Source: CAJXMH01 sp964001305
GTDB lineage: Bacteria > Bacteroidota > Bacteroidia > Flavobacteriales_E > Vicingaceae
NCBI GenBank assembly: GCA_964001305.1
Contig: CAXFAI010000042.1
Location: 130,866 to 194,865, forward strand
DNA length: 64,000 nucleotides
Reading direction: 5' to 3'
The position numbers and the translations under genes were made by a program. Numbering within the stretch: the stretch's first letter is position 1; every line of letters starts with the position of its first letter. Of this stretch, positions 16,044 to 23,952 are shown piece after piece. A model generated the notes under the pieces. It ran no database searches. It was not told where the DNA came from and was given only the letters and a program-made list of their open reading frames with translations.

Positions 16044-17312
16044 TTGAACACGGATTCCTTCAATAAGAAAAAGATAATTAACGACCCGGTTTATGGATTT
16101 ATTTCTCTTCCTTACAACTTGGTTTTTGACATTATAGAGCACCCTTATTTTCAACGCCTTAGAAGAATAAAACAATTAGGCTTAACACATTTGGTTTATC
16201 CTGGTGCTTTGCACACCCGCTTTCATCATGCATTAGGGGCCATGCATATTACCCTTAAAGCTATTGATGTCATTCGCTCAAAAGGTCATAAAATAAGTAA
16301 GAAAGAAGCAAAAGCAACTGCTCTAGGAATTTTGCTTCATGATATAGGACATGGTCCTTTTTCACATGCTTTAGAGTATAGCATTGTAAAAAATGTTACC
16401 CATGAAGACATTTCAACCTTTTTCATGCAAAAGCTGAATAAGGAATTCAATGGAAAGTTAGATTTAGCCATTAAAATATTCGAAAACAACTACCCTGAAA
16501 AACCCTTTTTACATCAGCTTATTTCCTCTCAATTAGATATGGACCGTCTGGATTATTTAAAAAGAGATAGCTTTTTTACTGGAGTTTCAGAAGGGGTAAT
16601 CAATGCAGACCGCATCATATCTATGCTAAATGTTAAAGATGGGCATTTGTGTGTGGAAGCCAAAGGGATTTATTCCATTGAAAAATTCATTATTGCAAGG
16701 CGCTTAATGTATTGGCAAGTTTATTTACACAAAACCGTTTTGTCCGCTGAAAACTTGGTGGTTCGTATCCTAAAACGAGCCAAAGAATTAGCGCACCAAG
16801 GAGAAGCACTTTTCTGTACACAATCGCTCAACTACTTTCTATATCATGAAGTGGATAAAGTACAGTTCGCTGAAAAGCCTGAAATTTTAGAGCACTTTTC
16901 CAAACTTGATGACTTCGACATTACTTCTGCTATAAAGGAATGGCAAAATCATGATGATAAGACATTGTCTAGTTTATGCAAATCACTTTTGAATCGAAAC
17001 TTATTCAAAATTCAACTCAGTGATTCTCCGATTGAGGTTCATGAAATTGAAAAGGCAAAAGCTGCTGTTAATCAATATTTGAAAGATAACACTGTTTTAG
17101 ATTACTTCGTATTTACAGGCGCTATTGAAAACAATGCTTACCAGCCGAAGCAAGACAAAATAAATCTTCTCTATAAAGACGGTTCAATCAAAGACATAGC
17201 TTTAGCTGCAGATCAATTAAACATTAGTGTTTTATCTGAACCAGTGAGGAAGTATTTTTTGTGTTATCCCAAACAACCTATGGTTAATAACTTGAAAAAT
17301 TCGGGGCTATAA
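16044..17312 (+). CDS. HD-domain phosphohydrolase (dGTPase/SAMHD-like)
   Basis: The 422-aa protein opens with VYGFISLPYNLVFDIIEHPYFQRLRRIKQLG, split in family terms into the PxVYG and QRLRRIKQLG signatures. These are followed by the metal-binding H..HD..D set: TRFHHALGAMH, LLHDIGHGPFSHALE and SQLDMDRLDYL. This pattern identifies the SAMHD1-like HD family common in Bacteroidota; dNTP triphosphohydrolase activity is plausible, not shown. No ATG lies near the start; TTG at 16044 is the best candidate. It precedes lpxD by 30 bp, but a strong lpxD promoter-like box lies between. Confidence 0.88.
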   Translation: MNTDSFNKKKIINDPVYGFISLPYNLVFDIIEHPYFQRLRRIKQLGLTHLVYPGALHTRFHHALGAMHITLKAIDVIRSKGHKISKKEAKATALGILLHDIGHGPFSHALEYSIVKNVTHEDISTFFMQKLNKEFNGKLDLAIKIFENNYPEKPFLHQLISSQLDMDRLDYLKRDSFFTGVSEGVINADRIISMLNVKDGHLCVEAKGIYSIEKFIIARRLMYWQVYLHKTVLSAENLVVRILKRAKELAHQGEALFCTQSLNYFLYHEVDKVQFAEKPEILEHFSKLDDFDITSAIKEWQNHDDKTLSSLCKSLLNRNLFKIQLSDSPIEVHEIEKAKAAVNQYLKDNTVLDYFVFTGAIENNAYQPKQDKINLLYKDGSIKDIALAADQLNISVLSEPVRKYFLCYPKQPMVNNLKNSGL

Positions 17313-17315
17313 GAG

Positions 17316-17342
17316 GCCTCAAATAATTGTTATTTTTGAGGC
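17316..17342 (+). promoter_or_regulatory. Dyad overlapping the lpxD promoter and touching its start codon
   Basis: GCCTCAAA (17316-17323) and TTTGAGGC (17335-17342) form a perfect 8-bp inverted repeat with an 11-nt spacer; the right arm ends at the base before the lpxD ATG. The -7 box TATTTTTG (17331-17338) lies inside it. It could be an operator or simply a hairpin spanning the end of the HD transcript. Confidence 0.5.
17331..17338 (+). promoter_or_regulatory. -7 box (TATTTTTG) of lpxD
   Basis: Full TAnnTTTG match ending 4 nt before the ATG. Transcription would begin at or within a base or two of the start codon, implying a leaderless mRNA. Confidence 0.55.
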
Positions 17343-18395
17343 ATGAAATTTACAGCCCGCCAAATCTCTGACATTTTACAAGGCACCATAGAGGGCAACC
17401 CAGACGCAGAAGTTTCTTCAGTTTCAAAAATTGAAGAAGGCAAAAATGGGAGTATTTCCTTTTTAGCTAATCCAAAATATGCTGAATACCTTTATGAAAC
17501 AGATGCTTCAATTGTTATTCTGAATAAAGATTTTAAGCTTGAAAAAAACACAAAAGACTCCTTAACGCTAATTCGTGTTGAAGATGCTTATCAATGTTTT
17601 GGTCAATTGCTTGAAATGTACAATCAGGTAAAAAACAATAAGCTTGGCATTTCGGAACATGCGCATATTGCTGAATCTAGCCAATTAGGCGAAAATTGCT
17701 ACATTGGAGATTTTGCAAGCATTGGAGAAAATGTTTCCATTGGGAAAAATGTAAAAATCTTCCCCAATTCCACCATTGGTGACAACGTTAAGATTGGTGA
17801 TAACACCCTAATTTTCTCAGGGGTAACTATCTATTCAGAAACAGTCATTGGTGACTCTTGTATTATACATGCGGGAGTAACTTTGGGCGCCGATGGATTT
17901 GGATTTGCCCCTAATAGTGAAAACAATTATAAAAAAGTTGCGCAGATTGGAAATGTGATTATTGAAGATCATGTTGAAATTGGAGCAAATACAAGCATAG
18001 ATAGAGCAACTCTTGGTTCAACCATCATTCGAAAAGGAGTAAAGTTGGACAACTTAATACAAGTAGCTCACAATGTTGAAATTGGAGAAAACACTGTAAT
18101 AGCTGCTCAAACAGGTGTAGCAGGTTCTACCAAAATTGGAAAAAACTGTATGATTGGTGGCCAAGTTGGAATAGTTGGTCATATAAAAATTGCTGATGGT
18201 GTTAAAATTGCTGCTCAAAGTGGAATTGGGAATAGCATAGAAGAAGAAAACAGCATCGTTCAAGGCTCACCTGCCATTGGCATTGGAGACTTTAAACGTT
18301 CATATGTAATGTTTAGAAATCTTCCGGACATGATGTCAAAAATCAATCAATTAGAAAAAGAACTTCAAGAATTGAAATCATCGCATTTGAAATAA
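17343..18395 (+). CDS. lpxD: UDP-3-O-acylglucosamine N-acyltransferase LpxD
   Basis: LpxD adds the second 3-hydroxyacyl chain, at N2 of UDP-3-O-acyl-GlcN, in lipid A synthesis. The 350-aa sequence has the N-terminal uridine-binding domain (1-100), a long run of hexapeptide repeats from about 105 (IGENVSIGKNVKI) giving a left-handed beta-helix, the LGADGFGFAP motif (181-190) and the catalytic His243 in LIQVAHNVEIG, and a C-terminal coiled helix. Directly followed, with no gap, by lpxC/fabZ. Confidence 0.95.
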   Translation: MKFTARQISDILQGTIEGNPDAEVSSVSKIEEGKNGSISFLANPKYAEYLYETDASIVILNKDFKLEKNTKDSLTLIRVEDAYQCFGQLLEMYNQVKNNKLGISEHAHIAESSQLGENCYIGDFASIGENVSIGKNVKIFPNSTIGDNVKIGDNTLIFSGVTIYSETVIGDSCIIHAGVTLGADGFGFAPNSENNYKKVAQIGNVIIEDHVEIGANTSIDRATLGSTIIRKGVKLDNLIQVAHNVEIGENTVIAAQTGVAGSTKIGKNCMIGGQVGIVGHIKIADGVKIAAQSGIGNSIEEENSIVQGSPAIGIGDFKRSYVMFRNLPDMMSKINQLEKELQELKSSHLK

Positions 18396-19793
18396 ATGAG
18401 TGACAAACAGAAAACAATCAATGCAGAAATCTCTCTTTCGGGAGTTGGATTGCATACCGGACAAAAAGCAACCGTAACCTTTAAACCCGCAGTTGAAAAT
18501 CATGGCTATGTTTTTCAGCGAGTAGATTTAGAAGGAAAACCAACAATTGATGCTGATGCAGATAATGTTGTTGATACTTCAAGAGGCACAACTTTAGAAC
18601 AAAATGGAGCTAGAGTTCATACCACTGAACATTTATTGGCGGCCGTTTATGGTTTAGAAATTGACAACATTTTAATCGAGATTGATGGACCTGAGGTTCC
18701 TATTCTTGATGGAAGTTCTCACTACTTTCTAGAAAGCTTAAAGAAAGTAGGCACCAAAGAGCAAGATGCTGAAAAAAATTACTTTGTCATTACCGAAAAT
18801 CTCACTTATGAAGATTTAGATAGACAAACAGAAATGCTAGCCGTTCCCCAAGATGAATTTAGACTAACCGTAATGGTTGACTATAACTCAAAAGTTTTAG
18901 GAACTCAACATGCACACATGTACCACTTGGGTGAGTTTGAAGAAGACATTTCAAAATGTAGAACGTTTGTATTTTTAAGAGAATTAGAATTTTTAGCGAA
19001 GAATAACCTGATAAAAGGTGGCGATTTAGACAATGCTATTGTACTGGTTGACAAAGTAATGCCTCAAGACAAGTTAGATGAATTAGCTGAATTATTAAAT
19101 AAGCCGAAGGTTGAAGTTAAAGGAATTGGCGTTTTAAATAACGTTGAGCTTCATTTTCAAAATGAGCCTGCTCGCCATAAGTTACTTGATATTGTCGGAG
19201 ATCTCTCTTTAGTAGGAAGACCGATTAAAGGTCATATTTTAGCGGCAAGACCTGGCCATAAGGGCAATGTAGACTTTGCTAAACTCATTAAGAGAGAGAT
19301 TAAAAAGCAAGAACAAAGCGCCCCTAAATACGACCCCAATCAAGAAGCTTTATATAACACAACAGATATTGAAAAAATCTTACCACACCGATATCCTATG
19401 TTATTGGTAGATAAGATTATTGAGTTGAGCGACAAACATGTAGTAGGGGTAAAAAGTGTAACCATGAATGAGCAATTTTTTCAAGGTCATTTTCCAGGTG
19501 CTCCTGTAATGCCTGGAGTATTGCAAATTGAAGCCATGGCTCAAACTGGAGGAATATTAGCTTTAAACACTGTAGAAGACCCTGAAAATTATTTGACCTA
19601 TTTTTTGAAAATTGACAAAGTTAAATTCAAAAGAAAAGTAGTTCCTGGAGACACTTTGATATTTAGACTAGATTTGATGGGCCCTATTCGTAGAGGAATA
19701 GTAAATATGACAGCTAAAGCATTTGTTGGAGAACAATTGGTAGCTGAAGGAGAGTTAATGGCTCAAATCGTTAAAGACAAAAACAATGAATAA
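18396..19793 (+). CDS. lpxC/fabZ: Bifunctional LpxC deacetylase / FabZ dehydratase
   Basis: Residues 1 to about 310 are LpxC, the zinc deacetylase that commits UDP-3-O-acyl-GlcNAc to lipid A: SLSGVGLHTG, zinc-ligand region HTTEHLLAAVYG (His79), and PARHKLLDIVGDLSLVG with later His. Residues about 325-465 are FabZ, the hydroxyacyl-ACP dehydratase: ILPHRYPMLLVDKI and FFQGHFPGAPVMPGVLQIEA with the active-site His. The 465-aa fusion is a known Bacteroidota arrangement. It couples the shared hydroxyacyl-ACP branch point of lipid A and fatty-acid synthesis. Overlaps lpxA by 8 bp. Confidence 0.97.
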   Translation: MSDKQKTINAEISLSGVGLHTGQKATVTFKPAVENHGYVFQRVDLEGKPTIDADADNVVDTSRGTTLEQNGARVHTTEHLLAAVYGLEIDNILIEIDGPEVPILDGSSHYFLESLKKVGTKEQDAEKNYFVITENLTYEDLDRQTEMLAVPQDEFRLTVMVDYNSKVLGTQHAHMYHLGEFEEDISKCRTFVFLRELEFLAKNNLIKGGDLDNAIVLVDKVMPQDKLDELAELLNKPKVEVKGIGVLNNVELHFQNEPARHKLLDIVGDLSLVGRPIKGHILAARPGHKGNVDFAKLIKREIKKQEQSAPKYDPNQEALYNTTDIEKILPHRYPMLLVDKIIELSDKHVVGVKSVTMNEQFFQGHFPGAPVMPGVLQIEAMAQTGGILALNTVEDPENYLTYFLKIDKVKFKRKVVPGDTLIFRLDLMGPIRRGIVNMTAKAFVGEQLVAEGELMAQIVKDKNNE

Positions 19794-20559
19794 TGCCTTT
19801 ATTCACCCAGAAGCCAAGATTGGGCAAGGGGTTACTATAGACCCTTTCAGCTATGTTGCTGGGGATGTTGAAATTGGAGATGGCACTTGGATTGGCCCAA
19901 ATGTGACCATTATGGATGGTGCAAGAATTGGCAAGAACTGCAGAATTTTTCCAGGAGCCGTAATTTCGGCGATACCCCAAGATTTGAAGTTTGATGGCGA
20001 AAAAACAACTGCCGAAATTGGAGACAATACAACCATTAGAGAATGTGTTACCATAAATAGAGGAACTAAAGACCGTTTTAAAACAGTTGTTGGAAACAAC
20101 TGTCTATTAATGGCTTATGTGCATATTGCACATGATGCACATGTAGGAAACCATGTCATTCTGGCTAATACCGCAAATATTGCGGGCCATGTAACCATAC
20201 AAGACCACGCTATACTAGAAGGAGTAGTTGCTGTTCAACAGTTTGTAACTATTGGTGCTCACGCATTTGTAGCAGGAGGTTCTTTAGTACGAAAAGATGT
20301 TCCACCATTTGTAAAGGCGGCAAGAGAACCCTTGACATTTGCAGGCGTTAATGCAATTGGCCTTCGGAGAAGAGGCTTTGAAAGTAATGCTATAGCACAA
20401 ATTGAAGACATTTACAGAAAGATTTTTGTCATGGGAACAAATGTGACAAAATCTATCAATGAAATTGACGAAGAGTTTGATGCAAGTAATGAAAAGTCAA
20501 TCATTTTAGACTTTATTAAAAACTCTGATAAAGGCATAATTAGAGGTCCTTTAAATTAA
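19786..20559 (+). CDS. lpxA: UDP-GlcNAc acyltransferase LpxA
   Basis: LpxA performs the first lipid A step, O-acylation of UDP-GlcNAc. The 257-aa protein begins NAFIHPEAKIGQGVTI, continues in hexapeptide repeats, and has the catalytic region AYVHIAHDAHVGNH (His116, equivalent to E. coli His125). After the helix it has the C-terminal helical domain with GLRRRGF. Length is normal. Start overlaps lpxC/fabZ by 8 bp; the next gene starts with no gap. Confidence 0.97.
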   Translation: MNNAFIHPEAKIGQGVTIDPFSYVAGDVEIGDGTWIGPNVTIMDGARIGKNCRIFPGAVISAIPQDLKFDGEKTTAEIGDNTTIRECVTINRGTKDRFKTVVGNNCLLMAYVHIAHDAHVGNHVILANTANIAGHVTIQDHAILEGVVAVQQFVTIGAHAFVAGGSLVRKDVPPFVKAAREPLTFAGVNAIGLRRRGFESNAIAQIEDIYRKIFVMGTNVTKSINEIDEEFDASNEKSIILDFIKNSDKGIIRGPLN

Positions 20560-21189
20560 ATGAATATAGAGCTAGCTAATATTGGCAAGCGCTTTAAGCA
20601 AGAATGGATTTTCAAAAACCTAAGCACCTCTTTTTCTAAAGGGGTTTATGGTATTATTGGATCCAACGGAAGTGGAAAATCTACTTTGCTTAAAATTATT
20701 TCACAAGCAGAATTACCTACCGAGGGTCAAGTATATTTTAAAGAGATAGACAATCAATACATTGAAACTGAAAAAGCCTATAAAGCATTAAGTTTTGTAG
20801 CTCCATACCAAGAATTACCTGAACAACTGACTTTGAATGAATTGTTGAAGTTTCATACTCATTTTAAAGCTTTTAGCAACCATATTAGTTTGGATCAATT
20901 TGCAGATACGATTTACCTAAGCGAAGCTAAACATAAACAAATTGGTCAGTTTTCTTCAGGTATGAAACAACGACTTAAATTAGGACTCGCACTTCTTGGA
21001 AATAGTCCCATCATTTTATTGGATGAACCATGTTCAAACTTAGATAGCATGGGAGTAGAATTTTATCATTCCCTCTTACAGAAAAATAGAAATGAGAAGT
21101 TAATTATTATTGCTTCCAATGAAGTTGAGAAAGAAGTTCCAAATCCTGAAAAGTTAATTCACATTTCAGACTTTAAAGACTTCAAATAA
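20560..21189 (+). CDS. Stand-alone ABC transporter ATPase
   Basis: The 209-aa protein has one ATP-binding cassette: Walker A GSNGSGKST, the signature FSSGMKQRLKLGLALLG, and Walker B IILLDEPCSNLD; the C-terminal switch reads IIIASNEVEKE, with no His at the usual H-loop place. No permease gene is next to it. It sits immediately behind lpxA and before efp; I recall this order in other Flavobacteriales, with the protein annotated only as ABC ATPase. A partner membrane subunit encoded elsewhere is likely (inference). Confidence 0.85.
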   Translation: MNIELANIGKRFKQEWIFKNLSTSFSKGVYGIIGSNGSGKSTLLKIISQAELPTEGQVYFKEIDNQYIETEKAYKALSFVAPYQELPEQLTLNELLKFHTHFKAFSNHISLDQFADTIYLSEAKHKQIGQFSSGMKQRLKLGLALLGNSPIILLDEPCSNLDSMGVEFYHSLLQKNRNEKLIIIASNEVEKEVPNPEKLIHISDFKDFK

Positions 21190-21205
21190 AATCAATCATA
21201 TCACT

Positions 21206-21213
21206 TATCTTTG
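21206..21213 (+). promoter_or_regulatory. -7 box (TATCTTTG) of efp
   Basis: Full TAnnTTTG match 18 nt before the efp ATG, inside the 42-bp gap that separates efp from the lipid A genes. It suggests efp has its own promoter. Confidence 0.6.
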
Positions 21214-21231
21214 AACAAATACAAATAACTT

Positions 21232-21795
21232 ATGGCAACTACCGCAGATTTTAAAAATGGACTATGTATGAATTGGAATAATGATTTATACACCATCTTG
21301 GAATTTCAACATGTAAAACCTGGAAAAGGACCTGCTTTTGTTAGGACAAAACTCAAAAGTTTAACTTCTGGAAAAATAATTGATCATACTTTCAACTCTG
21401 GGGTTAAAATAGAACCTGTGAGAATTGAAACCCGCAAATATCAGTATCTATTCACCGATGATAGTGGTTACCATTTCATGAATAAAGAAAATTATGAGCA
21501 GACCTTTCTTCAAGAAGAAATGATAAATGCACCACAGTTTTTAAAAGAAGGCAATGATGTAGAAATTATGTTTCATGCAGAGGAAGAAAGACCTTTAGCA
21601 TGTGATTTACCTCCTTTTGTTGAGTTAGAAATCACTTATACAGAGCCAGGAATTAAAGGGGATACAGCAACCAATGCTACAAAACCAGCAAAAGTAGAAA
21701 CTGGAACAGAGGTTCGAGTTCCTTTATTTATCAACGAAGGTGATAAAATTAAAATTGATACCAGAACAGGTTCTTATTCAGAGCGCGTAAAATAA
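21232..21795 (+). CDS. efp: Translation elongation factor P
   Basis: EF-P relieves ribosome stalling at polyproline. The 187-aa product has the usual three domains. The tip loop reads VKPGKGPAFVRTK with Lys32 at the position that is modified in many bacteria, and the C-terminal signature FINEGDKIKIDTRTGSYSERVK is complete. The Lys form usually implies EpmA/YmfI-type or other modification; no modifying enzyme is in the window. Shares one base with the next gene (TAATG). Confidence 0.98.
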   Translation: MATTADFKNGLCMNWNNDLYTILEFQHVKPGKGPAFVRTKLKSLTSGKIIDHTFNSGVKIEPVRIETRKYQYLFTDDSGYHFMNKENYEQTFLQEEMINAPQFLKEGNDVEIMFHAEEERPLACDLPPFVELEITYTEPGIKGDTATNATKPAKVETGTEVRVPLFINEGDKIKIDTRTGSYSERVK

Positions 21796-22736
21796 TGATC
21801 TTCTCAAAACCCTTATCATTAGCTAGTCTTGCAGAATTACTAGAAGCCCCTTATAAAGGGGATGCAAATCTAGAAATTCGTGGAATTAATGAAATACATC
21901 GCGTTGAGGAAGGGGATATCGTATTTGTTGACCACCCGAAATACTACGAAAAAGCCTTACACTCCAAAGCTACAGTAGTTCTAATTAATAAAGATGTAGA
22001 TTTTCCTGAGGGGAAAGGAATTATAATTTGTGAAGACCCTTTTCGAAGTTTCAATTTTATTCTCAACTATTTTAGTCCTTTTGATTTTTTTGAAGAAAAA
22101 CCTTCAGCAATAGCTAAAATTGGCAAAAATTGTAAAATTCATCCTTCCGCAGTTATTGGCAATCAAGTAGAAATTGGAGATGACAGCATTATTTACCCCA
22201 ATGTTGTTATTCACGATGGTTGTAAGGTTGGAGACAGAGTTATTATTCAAGCTGGTTGTGTAATTGGTTCAAATGGGTTTTATTATAAGAAAAGACCTGA
22301 TCAATATGACCGTTTACTTTCTGTTGGAGAAGTCATTCTTGAAGATGATGTAGAATTAGGAGCAAATTGCACCATTGACAAAGGGGTTACTTCACCAACC
22401 ATAATAGGTAAAGGCAGCAAACTCGATAATCTTGTGCAAATAGGCCATGATACGACCTTGGGTACAAATTGCTTAATAGCCGCCCATTCTGGGATAGCCG
22501 GTTGTGTCACTATTGGCCATCGAGTTACCATTTGGGGACAAGTTGGAATTACTTCGGGAATTTCTATTGGTGATGATGTGGTAATCTCGGCAAAAAGCGG
22601 TGTTTCAAAAGATTTAGAATCTGGAAAAACCTATGCAGGTATTCCTGCTATTGAATTTAGAGAAAAGTATAAAGAAATGGCTGCTCTTCGATTATTACCT
22701 CAATTCTTGGAACAAACGAAAAACAATGACGGATGA
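21795..22736 (+). CDS. LpxD paralogue, diverged hexapeptide acyltransferase
   Basis: The 313-aa protein keeps the LpxD layout: N-terminal uridine-binding-like domain (1-100), hexapeptide repeats (about 105-295) and a His at the catalytic place (His218 in LVQIGHDTTLG). It differs from the upstream LpxD in that GADGFGFAP is replaced by GSNGFYYKKR and the C-terminal coiled helix is shorter. The changes fall in the substrate or acyl region, so a different acyl donor or sugar substrate is likely (inference). It is co-transcribed with efp and overlaps the phosphatase gene by 11 bp. Confidence 0.85.
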   Translation: MIFSKPLSLASLAELLEAPYKGDANLEIRGINEIHRVEEGDIVFVDHPKYYEKALHSKATVVLINKDVDFPEGKGIIICEDPFRSFNFILNYFSPFDFFEEKPSAIAKIGKNCKIHPSAVIGNQVEIGDDSIIYPNVVIHDGCKVGDRVIIQAGCVIGSNGFYYKKRPDQYDRLLSVGEVILEDDVELGANCTIDKGVTSPTIIGKGSKLDNLVQIGHDTTLGTNCLIAAHSGIAGCVTIGHRVTIWGQVGITSGISIGDDVVISAKSGVSKDLESGKTYAGIPAIEFREKYKEMAALRLLPQFLEQTKNNDG

Positions 22737-23952
22737 AAAGACAAATCGGGCGAAAGGTAGATTAAAACTTTCTAATTTAAAGCTAAATACCCTTCTTGAA
22801 ATTACGGATGCAATCAATAGCAACTCCTCTAAGGAAGAATTGTTTGGAATTCTTGAACATGTTTTACTGAAAGAATTACATATTGGAAAATTTGTCTTGT
22901 TTAGCTTCGACAAAGAATGGAAGGTCGCACTTACATCGGGTATAAAACAAGAACAAGCAGAATCCGTTGATCTAGAGCTGATCATAAATAATTATGATCA
23001 AATTGATGTTTTAAATTCCTCGGAAGATTCTAATCTAAAGGAATTTGATATTGTTATTCCTGTCTTCCACAAAAACAAACCACTGGCTTTTTTATTACTC
23101 GCAGATTTCGATGGGGAAAAAATCGAAATTAGTCCCATAATTAAACATCTAAAATTTATTCAAACCCTTGCAAACATTGTAGTTGTTGCATTGGAAAACA
23201 AACGGTTAAATAAAGAGTACATAAAACAAGTTGAAGTCAAAAAAGAACTTGAACTTGCTCAAAAAATGCAGACGCTTCTTTTTCCAAGGAACCTACCCAA
23301 TACAAACAAACTGGTTGTCAAGTCCTTCTATAAACCGCATAATGAAGTTGGTGGAGATTATTATGATGTCATTCAACTTGATGATTCAAGAACGGTATTG
23401 TGTATTGCTGATGTTTCGGGAAAAGGATTCCCTGCGGCCCTGTTAATGGCCAATTTTCAGGCCAATTTAAGAGCATTACTAACTGTTGAATGTGACCTAA
23501 AAAAGTTGATTGAAGAGTGTAATCAAAAAGTGATAGAGTCTGCAAATTATGAAAAATTCATCACCTTATTTATTGCCGTATACAATGCAGATAAAAAGGA
23601 AATTGAGTATTTAAATGCAGGGCATCAGCCGGCGCTGCTAATTAAGAACAAGAATGCTGTAGAATTAAAAAAAGGCTGTACTGTTTTAGGCATGTTTGAT
23701 GAGCTTCCTTCTATTGAATTAGAAAAAATTAAAATAACCGATAACGATAAGCTGTTTTGTTTTACAGATGGTTTAACGGAGCTAGAACACAATGGAGAAC
23801 AAATAGGTGTTGAAGGACTAATCCAACGAATTGAGCATCAAAATTCAATTGAGGAAATCATGCACCAAATTGAAAGTTTAGCAGTTGAGATCAAAAAGTC
23901 TTCTAGCATTGAAGATGACATTACCCTTCTTGGGGCTGAGTTTCTTCCTTAA
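22726..23952 (+). CDS. GAF-like sensor with SpoIIE/RsbU-type PP2C phosphatase
   Basis: With the ATG at 22726 the product is 408 aa. Residues about 20-165 form a GAF-like domain, a short coiled coil follows (EYIKQVEVKKELELAQKMQ, the usual S-helix before SpoIIE), and residues about 190-405 are a PP2C-type phosphatase: VGGDYYDVI, IADVSGKGFPAALLMANFQ, NAGHQPALL and CFTDGLTE, with the metal-binding Asp/Gly residues present. Such proteins dephosphorylate anti-sigma antagonists; no partner STAS or kinase gene is nearby. A reading from 22633 would overlap the LpxD paralogue by about 100 bp. It overlaps the convergent ligase gene by 32 bp. Confidence 0.9.
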   Translation: MTDEKTNRAKGRLKLSNLKLNTLLEITDAINSNSSKEELFGILEHVLLKELHIGKFVLFSFDKEWKVALTSGIKQEQAESVDLELIINNYDQIDVLNSSEDSNLKEFDIVIPVFHKNKPLAFLLLADFDGEKIEISPIIKHLKFIQTLANIVVVALENKRLNKEYIKQVEVKKELELAQKMQTLLFPRNLPNTNKLVVKSFYKPHNEVGGDYYDVIQLDDSRTVLCIADVSGKGFPAALLMANFQANLRALLTVECDLKKLIEECNQKVIESANYEKFITLFIAVYNADKKEIEYLNAGHQPALLIKNKNAVELKKGCTVLGMFDELPSIELEKIKITDNDKLFCFTDGLTELEHNGEQIGVEGLIQRIEHQNSIEEIMHQIESLAVEIKKSSSIEDDITLLGAEFLP

